This document shows positions 11,803 to 22,082 of a DNA stretch of 64,000 bases, piece after piece. The position numbers and the translations under genes were made by a program. The stretch's first letter is position 1. Each line of letters starts with the position of its first letter. Under the pieces are notes generated by a model, which saw only the letters and a program-made list of their open reading frames with translations, was not told the origin of the DNA and ran no database searches. The stretch spans positions 34,998,799 to 35,062,798 of the forward strand of contig CM038728.1 of assembly GCA_021613375.1 (NCBI GenBank). The letters run 5' to 3'. This DNA comes from Megaleporinus macrocephalus (lineage: Eukaryota; Chordata; Actinopteri; Characiformes; Anostomidae).

Positions 11803-12179
11803 ATGTTAACTAGCTCTGTTTTAGTTACTTTTTTATTAGTATTTATTATTGTATTCATTTTTTTGGTATTAGTACTTAGTATTTACTTGTAAATACTATG
11901 TGCTAACACGTTTAATGTACTGTGCTAGTAATGAAGAGCACTGGAACCCCAGAAACATGACCATGTGTCCTCAATTCAAGCCTCCTGACTACCTACCAGC
12001 CTTACTTACATCTTTACAGAAAATCCAATAGCATTACAACCAATTAATGATTATCAAAATTCATTACTGGGACTGTTACATGGTGGAGTAAAAAGTATTG
12101 TCCCCACCCCCCCCAGGGACACCTACAGTAGAAGTCTTCATCTTACCCAAAACACTGACCTTCAACTTTGGAGTTTGTC
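11803..12179. other. Spacer with a C-run
   Basis: AT-rich, with a short C-run (ccccaccccccccaggg) at 12102-12118. No gene recognised. Confidence 0.4.
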
Positions 12180-12970
12180 CCTCACACCAACTCCTGGATC
12201 TCTAAGGAGAGGCAGCAGGAGCTGATGTATTCTGTTGTAATGCCTCGCCGTCTGTGAATCTGGGGGTCCTATCGTGTCTTTCGGCTTTCAGGACGAGCGA
12301 GGAGGAGGAGCGAGGATGAATTTGAGGCGGCATTTGGAAGCAGGAGACGCGATTAGAGGGCTTGATCCTTCCAGTGGCTGGAACAAGACCTCAATCTCTC
12401 CACTATCTCCACTTTAATCAAATCCCTGCTTTTTCCCCTGCCACGAAACTGTCACTGGCAGAAAATAAGCCCTCTCTCATCAAAGGGGGGCTTCAATTGA
12501 TTTCCAGGGCCGGGGAATTTCTTATTCAGAAAGTTTGAGGCGAGGACGAGGAGGGGGAGGAGGAGGAGGAGGAGGGGGGCAAAAATCCACCTGCATCCCA
12601 CATCAGGCAAATTACTTCTGACTTTTAATTTATTTCTGCAGGAAATGGGAAGCTACATCCTAACCGCAGTCAATAGGGGAGCGGAGGAGCGAGGTGCAAT
12701 CAGGCACAGCTCCCACTCCCCAGCCGTCTCTCTGTCAGCTTTAATAGGCTTGGCCAACACGCAATCTGCTGCTCCTGACACACTCCCACCGCTCCCCAAA
12801 ACACGGCCCTCTCCCCGCCGGCCCCTCGGCCGTGTCCTTCCTAATGACAATTGAACATTCAGCACATCTCTCTGTGTTCCAGCGCCCGGACCCGGCCATA
12901 TGGCCCGAAACAGCCATTCCCAACCTGTAGCGGGCAGGAGGGTCGAGGCATGCTGGACATCGTTAGAGCT
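12180..12970. other. Single-copy GC-richer island, CNE candidate
   Basis: About 790 bp of complex sequence, including ctttaatcaaatccctgctt near 12412, ggcagaaaataagccctctc near 12456 and cttcaattgatttccagggc near 12490. A purine-rich (GAG)n stretch lies at 12540-12578. Three short frames between 12645 and 12923 overlap on both strands and have no domain. Motif content suggests a regulatory island, but this cannot be tested without comparison. Confidence 0.35.
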
Positions 12971-13039
12971 TATTTACGCTGGACAGGTTCTCGCCACTGT
13001 GCTGCGTCCTATATAGCAGAGTTTCTGTAAAGTGTTTAA

Positions 13040-13560
13040 AAAAATCTGTTATTTCTAACTTCTACAGACAACAAATCTCAAAAATCTTTTAAATTAAATT
13101 TATTAATATAAAGTAAAAACTAGGCCTGTGCAAAAGTTGTGGTATATTTATAGAAAATATATAGAAAATAAATTCAAAGCAATTTGTTATTTACAGAGAA
13201 CAGACTGCAAATTTTTATTAATACACATTTAATGTTTATTTACAGAATTTAATATAAAAACTGGGTTTAAAACGTGACAGGCAAAAGGAATTTAATATAA
13301 AAAATATGAAGTAAATCTGTGGTAAAAACAAACAGGGCTTGTGTAAAAGTTGTGGCATATTTATAGAAAATATATAAAAATATATATTTTTAATTTAGAG
13401 AGAACAGACTACATACTTTAATTAATAAGAAATTAGTGTTTATTTACAGAATTTAATAGAAAACAGTGGAAAATATTTATAGAAAATATAAAGAAAATAA
13501 ATTAAATGTTGTGCACTAAAAACATACCATATTTATTTTGTGTCTGAAGAGTGTGTGTTG
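13040..13560 (+). repeat. AT-rich region with a 213-bp tandem duplication
   Basis: The block gcctgtgcaaaagttgtgg at 13124 recurs as gcttgtgtaaaagttgtgg at 13337. Matching sequence follows each (tatttatagaaaatatata, then agagaacagact, then tgtttatttacagaattta). The two units are diverged, so the duplication is old. Confidence 0.7.
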
Positions 13561-13872
13561 ATTTTGCATTAAAAAAACAGTCATTATGTGTGATAATATT
13601 TATGATTTGCAACATTAATAAATTAATGGTAATAACAAACATTACACAGTAATAAAATGTTTTTCTATTTAAAAAGTAAGTAACTTGATTACCTTAAAAT
13701 TTGAGCTCATTTCAATTTTAAATAATAAGAAACTTAAACTGATTATTGTTCTGTTGACTTATTGTTAGAATATCAGTGAACTTTAAAGACAGGGCTTCTG
13801 TTCAAGTAAAAACCTTTGAATTGTTGTTTACAGTAAAAAAATATATATAATAATTATTATTATTAGTAGTAG

Positions 13873-13904
<32 letters not shown>

Positions 13905-13991
13905 ATAGTAGTATAACTATTTAATTGGTTTACAATGTCATTGTTTTATATATCATGTCACTGTAACTATAACAGAGACCAGCATTATCTA

Positions 13992-13993
<2 letters not shown>
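13561..13993. other. AT-rich spacer with TAG/GAG microsatellite
   Basis: Contains (TAT)n(TAG)n(GAG)n at about 13853-13912. Nothing else recognised. Confidence 0.5.

Positions 13994-14085
<92 letters not shown>
13994..14085. repeat. (TA)n microsatellite
   Basis: About 46 uninterrupted TA dinucleotides. Self-complementary, so able to extrude a cruciform. The Tyr-Ile run in the frame 13935-14393 is a translation of this tract. Confidence 0.98.
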
Positions 14086-14088
<3 letters not shown>

Positions 14089-14149
14089 CCTGTTGGCCAT
14101 TTCTGTTTAGATCAACTCACCATCATGTTCCACAAAATAATTATCTAGG

Positions 14150-14570
14150 ACTTTTTCCATATGGGAACAGGAGTCATGGTCATCAGGAGAGAACAGATGA
14201 GAGCGTCCCGTCCAGCCCTGCAGCTCTCTATCTTTGTTTGTGTCTTTGTTTGTGTCTTTGTTTTTTCCTTTCCTCTTGTTCTCTCAGAAGCTATTTGCTT
14301 CTGTTTTTGTTTTTGTTTTCTGCTCCTCCTTTGCTCCACCCCTTTACCCCGCCCCTTACCCCTGTGTGGTCCGTAGCCCCGCCCTCTCATTAGCCTCTGC
14401 TGGCTCTTGTTTGTGTCTTTGTGTTTATCTCAGTTCAATTCATGCTCATTGATTTGTTTGGGTCTTTCATGTCTAACATGTTTATTTCTCACGTTCCTTT
14501 GTTTTCATACCTTTATGGACTAACCTGGATCACAATAAACCTTTAGCACCTGCACCCTGAACATGGAAAT
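14150..14570 (+). other. Possible retroelement 3' end
   Basis: A T/G-rich stretch with repeated tttgtttgtgtc blocks (14234-14330, again 14409-14425) is followed by gatcacaataaacctttagc at 14529, which holds a polyadenylation-type AATAAA. It resembles a retroelement 3' UTR, but I cannot assign a family. Confidence 0.3.
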
Positions 14571-14652
14571 GTTTTAAGGTGGACTTTGAAAGACAATGGG
14601 CATATTTATTTTCTTATATATATATTGTCTCCGTCTAAAGAAAAGCATGCAA

Positions 14653-14850
14653 CATGGCAACTTTACAGGAGAGACTAAAAACCTTCCTTACTTTCAATGT
14701 AAGTCAAAGGAACCAGAAAGTTGTCCAAGCTATTTTGGAGAATTTCTATTGGTCCATTAATCATGAATTTTCTACACAACATAAAGAGCGGCTGTTGTGT
14801 TCAAATGATGCAGAAAAATAAAAATCAACAAAAAATGGACATTGGACATT
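14653..14850 (+). mobile_element. Dispersed family W, copy 3
   Basis: Starts atggcaactttacaggagag and includes gtaagtcaaaggaacc, tttctattggtcca and aaaataaaaatcaaca. Collinear with copy 1 at 3468. Confidence 0.7.
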
Positions 14851-14939
14851 TTTTTTCTTTGAACTTCTTTACACGTTTTATCATTTGTTTACTATTCTTT
14901 TCTTCTTTTACTCCGTGTCTGATGTTTTAATAGACATTT

Positions 14940-15600
14940 TCAGTCACTCAGAAACTTTCCTGTCTGTCAGTTCAAGGTCGAATGACTGGCAGCTCGTTGT
15001 CTCAGTACAGAGACAAAATGAAACCACTTCTGTTAGCGAGGCGCCGAACGGCGTCTGAAATAGAGCCGTAAAGCGGGACAGAAGAGAGCGGAGCTGGGGG
15101 GCCGAGGGAGATGGAGCTGTGCTTGTGATGGCGAGGCCGCTGGGCGAGGGGCTGATGGGAATGGGCTTGTGAAGTGGTCCTGACTCACACATCAGGTTTC
15201 ATCTGGATGCAGTTTGCTCTCCTCCAGACTAATGAACCCTCTTTGAGAGGAGATTAAACGGCAGAGAAAAACAATCACGGCCTGTGGTCACTCCGGGTCC
15301 ACCGCGGCTCGCAGCGCATCGTGATCGCGCTCTCGGCGTTACTGGCCAAAAAGATCAAAGCAAAGAAAAACAAACACAACAACAAAAAGCAGCTGCTTTC
15401 AGACTGAATCTATTATTTGAGCATGAAATAAGATATTAAACTCTCTTTAAACCTTAAAACCTGCATCTGCTCTGCATCACCGACAGCGCTGGTGGAGTTT
15501 AGAGCTCCAGTCAGGCCTGAAGTTTTGGTCTGAATCCGAAATCCATTAATTTTTTGATGCACAAGCTAAGCAAACCCCTTTAGAAGAATAACATGGCAAC
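14940..15600. other. Single-copy island, CNE candidate
   Basis: GC-richer from 15030 to 15350 with complex sequence (gactaatgaaccctctttga near 15228, ggagattaaacggcagagaa near 15249). An 82-codon minus frame (14944-15192) has no domain. Family W ends at 14850 and the 30-bp array begins just downstream. Confidence 0.3.
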
Positions 15601-15604
15601 CGTA

Positions 15605-16735
15605 TTCATTTCCTATGTTCTGTATGTACTACTAAGTATCTCTATGTTACTGTATGTACTACTGAGTATCTCTATTTTAGTGTATGTACTACTGAGTATC
15701 TCTATTTTAGTGTATGTACTACTGAGTATCTCTATGTTACTGTATGTACTACTGAGTATCTCTATTTTAGTGTATGTACTACTAAGTATCTCTATGTTAC
15801 TGTATGTACTACTGAGTATCTCTATTTTAGTGTATGTACTACTGAGTATCTCTATGTTACTGTATGTACTACTGAGTATCTCTATTTTAGTGTATGTACT
15901 ACTGAGTATCTTTATTTTAGTGTATGTACTACTGAGTATCTCTATGTTACTGTATGTACTACTGAGTATCTCTATTTTAGTGTATGTACTACTGAGTATC
16001 TCTATGTTACTGTATGTACTACTGAGTATCTCTATTTTAGTGTATGTACTACTGAGTATCTCTATGTTACTGTATGTACTACTGAGTATCTCTATTTTAG
16101 TGTATGTACTACTAAGTATCTCTATGTTACTGTATGTACTACTGAGTATCTCTATTTTAGTGTATGTACTACTGAGTATCTCTATTTTAGTGTATGTACT
16201 ACTGAGTATCTCTATGTTACTGTATGTACTACTGAGTATCTCTATTTTAGTGTATGTACTACTGAGTATCTCTATGTTACTGTATGTACTACTGAGTATC
16301 TCTATTTTAGTGTATGTACTACTGAGTATCTCTATGTTACTGTATGTACTACTGAGTATCTCTATTTTAGTGTATGTACTACTGAGTATCTCTATGTTAC
16401 TGTATGTACTACTGAGTATCTCTATTTTAGTGTATGTACTACTAAGTATCTCTATGTTACTGTATGTACTACTGAGTATCTCTATTTTAGTGTATGTACT
16501 ACTGAGTATCTCTATTTTAGTGTATGTACTACTGAGTATCTCTATGTTACTGTATGTACTACTGAGTATCTCTATTTTAGTGTATGTACTACTGAGTATC
16601 TCTATTTTAGTGTATGTACTACTGAGTATCTCTATGTTACTGTATGTACTACTGAGTATCTCTATTTTAGCGTATGTACTACTGAGTATCTCTATTTTAG
16701 TGTATGTACTACTGAGTATCTCTATGTTACTGTAT
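15605..16735 (+). repeat. 30-bp array with 330-bp higher-order repeat
   Basis: About 37 units of 30 bp (tgtatgtactactgagtatc plus tctatgttac, type A, or tctattttag, type B). A and B largely alternate, giving a 60-bp dimer with occasional extra B units. A diagnostic variant, actaagtatc, sits at 15631, 15781, 16111 and 16441; the last two intervals are exactly 330 bp, or 11 units. The 408-codon frame 15593-16819 is open because 30 is divisible by 3. Its repeated hydrophobic 10-mer is not evidence of a protein. Confidence 0.97.
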
Positions 16736-16744
16736 GTACAGCTG

Positions 16745-17036
16745 AGTTGTTCAATGTGGTTGTTGTTGTATCTTTCTGTGTTGATAATGTTTGAACCACA
16801 AGAGATATTACAAATCTGATTGCATCAATAGATTTCAGAGACAGTTCTGGTCTTCTTTGATCTGCTACACGACCACCTTCCCATTGGAAAAACTTGCCCT
16901 TGATCCAATTTGGCGGCTGTCAACATGGCGGCCACGTTCGGAACATAGCCTAAAAGATAGGCCCCCTCACTCATTACTTTCTGGGGTATTCACATACGTC
17001 ATCTTCCCTTTCCTTTCTATAAATGTATTTTTTTAA
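16745..17036 (+). mobile_element. MITE-like family M, copy 1
   Basis: Shares accacaagagatattacaaa, ctggtcttctttgatctgct, acatagcctaaaa and the end ctggggtattcacatacgtc with the copy at 60262-60577. Its left part also matches the minus strand of 63345-63475. The left inverted end is absent here; the sequence joins the 30-bp array instead. Confidence 0.7.
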
Positions 17037-17039
17037 AAC

Positions 17040-17884
17040 AAAGGTAAGATTAGCATCCCAAGGAGCACTGATCAATCCATCATCCAGAAATAGGAAAAGT
17101 ATTCTACAACTGCAAACATACCAAGACATGGCCGTCCACCCAAACTGACAGACCGAGCAAGGTAAGCACTGGTCAGAGAAGCAGCCAAGAGGCCCATGGT
17201 CACTCTGGAGAAGCTGCAGAAATCCAAAGATAAGGTGGGAGAATCTGTCCACAGGACCAATATAAGTTGTGTACTCCAAAAATCTGGCCCTTATAAATGA
17301 GTGGCAAGAAGAAAGCCATTGTTGAAACTAAGACATCAGAAGTGCCCAGCAAACATGTGGACGAAGGTGGTCTGGTCACTGCTCATTACCCTGAACACAC
17401 CATCCCCACTGTGAAACATGGTGGTGGCAGCATCATGCTGTGGGGATGCTGTTCTTCAGCAGCGACAGAGAAGATGGATGGAGCTAAATTACAGAGCTAT
17501 CCTGGAAGAAAACCTTTTGGAGGTGGCAAAAAACTCGAGACTGGGCAGGAGATTCACCTTCCAGCAAGACAAAGACCCTAAACATACAGCCAGAGCGACA
17601 GTGGAGTGGTTTAGATCAAAGAATATTCATGTGTTAGACTGGGTTAGGGTTAGGGTTAGGGTTAGGGTTAGGTTAGGGTTAGGGTTAGGGTTAGGGTAAC
17701 CCAGTCAAAGTACTGACCTGAATCCCTTTGAACATCTGTGGCAAGACATGAAAATAGCTGTTCACAAACGCTCGCCATCCAACCTGGCAGAGCTTGAGCT
17801 GTTTTGCAAAGAAGAATGGGCAAAAATCTCAGTCTGTAAATGCCCTAAGACAACACATACCCCAAAACAGTGCAGCTGTAATTG
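17040..17884 (+). pseudogene. Tc1-like transposase relic, 5' and central part
   Basis: Nucleotide and peptide similarity to fish Tc1/mariner transposases is clear. There is an N-terminal DNA-binding region ('ggccgtccacccaaactgac' near 17130), a block translating to [17 protein letters not shown] (near 17399-17449), and 'gacctgaatccctttgaaca' (near 17715), corresponding to the region before the last catalytic acidic residue. About 17365-17385 joins directly to the 'catcaccctgaacac' region, so the first catalytic Asp segment is deleted. Frameshifts split the frame (17297-17581 and 17418-17699), and a telomeric tract interrupts the DDE domain. It cannot make active transposase. The 3' remnant resumes at 18307. 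Confidence 0.9.
17637..17706 (+). repeat. Interstitial telomeric repeat inside Tc1
   Basis: About nine TTAGGG units (one shortened to TTAGG) lie between gactgggtta (17637-17646) and its exact reverse complement taacccagtc (17697-17706). The transposon coding sequence resumes right after (cagtcaaagtactgacctga), so the tract was added within the transposon. Confidence 0.95.
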
Positions 17885-18306
17885 TAGTGTTTTATTTAAT
17901 TTTAGGTAACAGTTTTGAGATTTTGATGTTCAGTTTATCTTTTTATTACTCTATTATTATTAATATTATTATTTTCTTATTACTTTTATTATTTTGTATT
18001 ATTATTTCTTTTACTATTTTATGTTTTACTATTATATTCATATTTACTTTATTGACAAATTTTTATCTTTGTCTTATTCCTGATTCTTATTCAGTTTTTA
18101 TTTGGTTTTTTTACGCTTTAAGATTTATCTCAATTTAGTCTCTGTTTTTATTGTTTCTTTTACATTTTAAGTACTCATTAAAATTAATTTTAATTTATTT
18201 TCAATCCCTTTTTCTTTAATAATTGTAATGCTCAGAAACATTGTAAATGAGGGTCTCCCTCAGTGTATTTCTGAGTGAAAATAAAGGTTGATTGACTGAT
18301 TGATTG
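17885..18306 (+). mobile_element. 5'-truncated LINE (CR1/L2/Rex-like) tail
   Basis: A T-rich region is followed by catt gtaaatgagggtctccctc with a GAGGG-TCT-CCCTC hairpin. Then comes aaataaaggttgattga and a (TTGA)n terminus. This is the form of CR1/L2/Rex-type non-LTR 3' ends in fish. It splits the Tc1 relic: Tc1 sequence stops at 17884 (gcagctgtaattg) and continues at 18307 (aaagatggttcaacaaagta). Confidence 0.75.
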
Positions 18307-18358
18307 AAAGATGGTTCAACAAAGTATTGATATAGGGGGGTTGAATACTTGCAAATAG
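18307..18358 (+). mobile_element. Tc1-like element, 3' remnant
   Basis: atggttcaacaaagtattga followed by a G-run and ttgaatacttgcaaatag matches the sequence just after the transposase stop in fish Tc1 elements. The terminal inverted repeat itself is replaced by GATA repeats. Confidence 0.75.
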
Positions 18359-18361
18359 ATG

Positions 18362-18413
<52 letters not shown>

Positions 18414-18414
18414 G
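18359..18414 (+). repeat. (GATA)n microsatellite
   Basis: About 13 tandem GATA tetranucleotides directly after the Tc1 remnant. Confidence 0.97.
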
Positions 18415-19195
18415 CCTCTGTATGGTCTTGTTATTTATTATTCTTTTGTGGATTTAATGCTGTGAATAACACATGATCGAACTGGCTGGTCTCCGTCGGT
18501 TACTGTTTCCTGCGTCGGCTCTCGGTGACGTCTCCTTTGAGGCTGGTGTGTGTTGAGTGGAGTTGTGGAGTGTGTGTGAGTCATAGCTCAGGGTCCGTCT
18601 CTCGGTTTGACAGCAGGACCCCAGGGACTCTCACTGGACGTCCAAAACCAGCCGCCTGTCACGGGCTTTGCATTTGCCCCGTTGCCTTGGATACCGCAGT
18701 TCCCCGAACAGTAGTGGTTCGCTAACAGTAAACAGGTAAACAAAATTCTCGCCTCATTTTTTCATTTGTGTGTGTTTACTAGTGTTAGTTGGCTTAAAGG
18801 AGGTGTGGAGAGCCCCCCACAACCCCCCCACCATGCTAATACTAATCCTAATGATTCCTTCCTCGTCCTTTCATTCCATCATTCTTTATCTTCTCTGCTC
18901 CTGATAGCCCAGATTCAGCCTCTAGATAGTCTTGCAAGGCTGATGAACTCATAGCTGGTGGCTGTAATTGTTTTCTATTAATAGTGAAGGAGTGGAAGGT
19001 TAGCCATCAGCTGCAGAGTAATGAAAGCTTTGCAGGACCTTGCTTAGCTTTCGGCAGTGAAAGTTGAAGGCCACGCTGAACCTCTCCAGAATTCTTTATC
19101 TGCTTTCTCCACTTTTTATAGAGACGAGGCAGGTGGAGTTAGAAAACAAGCTAAGTTCTGCTTTACAGACATTAAGAGTGGAGTTAAGGACAGAT
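18415..19195. other. Single-copy spacer, no gene recognised
   Basis: GC-richer between 18480 and 18730. Short frames (18525-18725, 18766-18954, 19057-19251, all plus) have no domain. Confidence 0.4.
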
Positions 19196-19272
19196 TTCAG
19201 AATACTATATATATAAAATATATTAATATTATATTATTAATATTAATATAATATATTAATATATTAACTGTC
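19196..19272. repeat. AT palindromic tract
   Basis: Overlapping ATATTAATAT-type inverted repeats. Could form hairpins or act as a matrix-attachment-like AT tract. Confidence 0.7.
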
Positions 19273-19369
19273 ATTATAAATATGTAATACATGCACTCTT
19301 ACTTCTGCTATAACATACTTTATAAACACCAAGCTGTAAAAGGTCTCTACCACAAACATATTAACAGTA

Positions 19370-19755
19370 TATATAACCAGCAGTTTAGCTCCACCCATTT
19401 AGTCTACAACAGTTCAGCTCCATGCATTCAGACTACAGCAGTTTAGCTCCACCCATTCAGTCTATAGCAGTTCAACTACATCCATTCAGTCTACAACAGT
19501 TCAGCTCCACCTAATCAGTCTACAGCAGTTCAGCTCCACCTAATCAGTCTACAGCAGTTCAGCTCCACCTAATCAGTCTACAGCAGTTTAGCTCCATCCA
19601 TTCAGTCTACAACAGTTCAGCTCCACCTAATCAGTCTACAGCAGTTCAGCTCCACCCATTCAGTCTACAGCAGTTCAGCTCCATCCATTCAGTCTACAAC
19701 AGTTCAGCTCCACCTAATCAGTCTACAGCAGTTTAGCCCCACCTATTCAGTCTTC
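19370..19755 (+). repeat. 29-bp tandem array
   Basis: About 13 units of cagcagttcagctccaccta plus atcagtcta, with variant units containing 'cccattcagtctac' or 'catccattcagtc'. Parent element not identified. Confidence 0.95.
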
Positions 19756-20600
19756 ATAGCACCTAAACATGGATGGATCACAGCAGTACAGCTTATGTAT
19801 TTATTAATAAGAGTATATTGATAGTGAATAGTAGTGAATAGTGTGAAAGTAGCCAGTGTGGGTCTTAAAGGCACAGTAGCTGTTTAATTCCAACAGACAA
19901 AACGAGTGTGTAAATGATTGTGTGAATAAAGCGTCACTAATGATGTTGGTGCAAAAATAACACTGTTAGTGTACACGGATTTTAGAATAAAGATTTAAAC
20001 ACAGCTGAGTGGGCGCTGGAGAAGCTGGACCCCTCGTTTCTGTCCGCGTCTGTGGTTTGTTGGTGCGTTCGCTGGGAAGAGTCAGAAACCTCTGCGAGAA
20101 CGAGTTTCCATCCCGAGCAGGAGGATGATGGACGTTTTGGAGAGAAATCAAAAGGGTGTGTGGGTGAATGAGTTTGCTGCGCATGCTGTGAAGTGACTTT
20201 GGCCCAGCGAGAGTGGCCTCTTCCTTAAAAAAAAAAAAGAAGAAAAAAAAATAGCTGATGCTGACATCATCAGAAGAGGGCTCGATAAGCTCCCGGTCAG
20301 GAAGTTTGCTGCATCGGCATTCCGGTAATTCTACAACCTCGGAGATCAAGGTTTACAAGCTGCTGCCCGGCCTCACACGGCCAGGTGCAAGGGGGCGTTT
20401 GTAAAGAGTCGTGCCGGCTGGAAAAGGCCGGATAAAGTCGTGCCGGGCTTACTCTCGGGCCCGGAGAGGCTCTTAGGCTCCGCTCCGGCAGGAAGGAATC
20501 GGGAAGGTTGTCTCCTGAGGTCCCGGTCTGTCTCATTAAGTCAGTCTGATTACTGATGACGGCAAATCCAGACACTTTTTATCCATTTCTGTTTCCAAGA
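19756..20600. other. Single-copy spacer
   Basis: GC-richer from 20000 to 20560, with an A-run at 20227-20251. Overlapping minus-strand frames (19966-20349, 20297-20575) are low quality and without domains; no gene called. Confidence 0.4.
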
Positions 20601-21085
20601 ATACAGCTTAAACATTTAAGCGCATTACCTGAGCTTCCCGTCGAGCTACGGAGGTTTAACGTGAGCGCGACATGAGTGACATTTAAATAGTCCGGCCGTG
20701 ACGTTCCCTACACGATTTCACCCCAGTATTCCGCCCCGAAGATCCTGGTTTTCAAGGCCAGCTCTACCTCCAGACCTCTCGGTGGGGATGATGTGCAGCA
20801 TGTGTTGCTCATACTGAGTGGGAACGTCATCCCCGCCACGTCGAGAGCTCTTCTTTGTTTTTGGTCTTTCATCGTTTCATGGTCTTCACATCGTGTGAGT
20901 GTTTCTGAAGAAGGCGCGAATAGAAATGACCTCAGATTACTCGGAATAAAACCTGGGTACTTCAGCATTGGGGTGAGGGGGGGCATTATAATGCCAGGGT
21001 AATACTCTCATTAAGCCTTATCAAGCCCGTCACTGCTAATTACCTGGCTGCTCATTAGTACCTCAGCCCAGACTCGGGGGTATTT
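20601..21085. other. Single-copy island, CNE candidate
   Basis: Complex sequence ending in actctcattaagccttatca and actgctaattacctggctgc (21003-21055), which contain clustered homeodomain-type ATTA/TAATTA cores. Overlapping plus and minus frames (20793-21002; 20708-20986) have no domain. Confidence 0.35.
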
Positions 21086-21245
21086 TCAAACAAGAGATAT
21101 CACAATTAATCTTTTACTGATACTGATCCATGTAGTTTCATTTAAAAGATTCTGTTCCAGATAAACTTAAATACATACGTTCACTATTTTAATTTAACTT
21201 TTGGACCTAAATCTATATCTAATCTAATCTAAATCTATATTTTAC
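21086..21245. other. AT-rich spacer
   Basis: Nothing recognised. Confidence 0.4.
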
Positions 21246-22082
21246 TACACTGTAAAATGGGCTTTATTGATATAACCAGTTAATTCATGTAGTAACAAGA
21301 AATTGAACAAGTTTGATTTAACCTAAAAATGCAGTTCTTTCAATCGAAGGTTGAATTTTTAAATTACTTTTTTATCATGTATTATTCATAAGAGAGGATA
21401 TGGATACAAATAAACATATGTTCACAAAAAAATATGAAAAAACAAAACAAATAAACAAAAAACCCTATAAACAATCAAACAAAACTAATAAGCAAACAAG
21501 GGAGGAGATATTAAAAGTGAAATGTAATCTACATATTAAGACGGTAGATAACAAAAGGTAGCATTAAAGGTGTCTTGCAATGGAAACCAATAACTCAGAA
21601 TAACTGGATCTTAGTATATCTGTGTTTATAGTGGAGTTGGTTTGGCCGGATGGTCAGATGCTGTAGAAGGTTAATAATTGGTGTCCCGACTGAATTGTAC
21701 TCTGGGATTTTATTTTTAGTGGTTGAAATTTTTAAGGTTGAACAAAACTTATTTAATAGCTTATTACCACATGAAGTAAAACGTTCTACATTGGTACAAC
21801 CTAAAAGTAATGTGGTAGCAAGTAGTTGAACTATTTACAAACAAAATAATAAAATAAAATATTTTTTTCATTTTAACTATATTTTTTGATTAAATATAAT
21901 TGGTTCACTTACTTAAATTGGTAACAAACAATCGAACTAGTTTTGCTAAAATCAAACAAAAAATAGTTTAATTGAAATAATAATTTATTCAAACAACTTT
22001 TTTAGGTTGAATAAAATTAGCTCAATTGCTTGTTACCACATGAATTAACTAGTTGTATTAATGAAGCATTTTTAACAGTGTA
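21246..22082. mobile_element. 837-bp element with ~55-bp inverted ends
   Basis: The left end, tacactgtaaaatgggcttt then agttaattcatgtagtaaca, mirrors the right end, ttgttaccacatgaattaac then catttttaacagtgta. Both termini carry TA, as expected for Tc1/mariner-type target duplication. The interior is AT-rich, non-coding and contains further diverged copies of the same end motif (21740-21800, 21890-21935). Confidence 0.75.

Noticed and set aside
15593..16819. 408-codon frame of repeated hydrophobic 10-mers resembling membrane segments
   Set aside because: The 30-bp unit makes any stop-free frame endless. Units are identical at the DNA level with no excess of synonymous change, so there is no sign of coding selection.
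17641..17697. True chromosome end or fusion point
   Set aside because: The tract is only about 55 bp, and the same transposon sequence continues on both sides, so it is an insertion.
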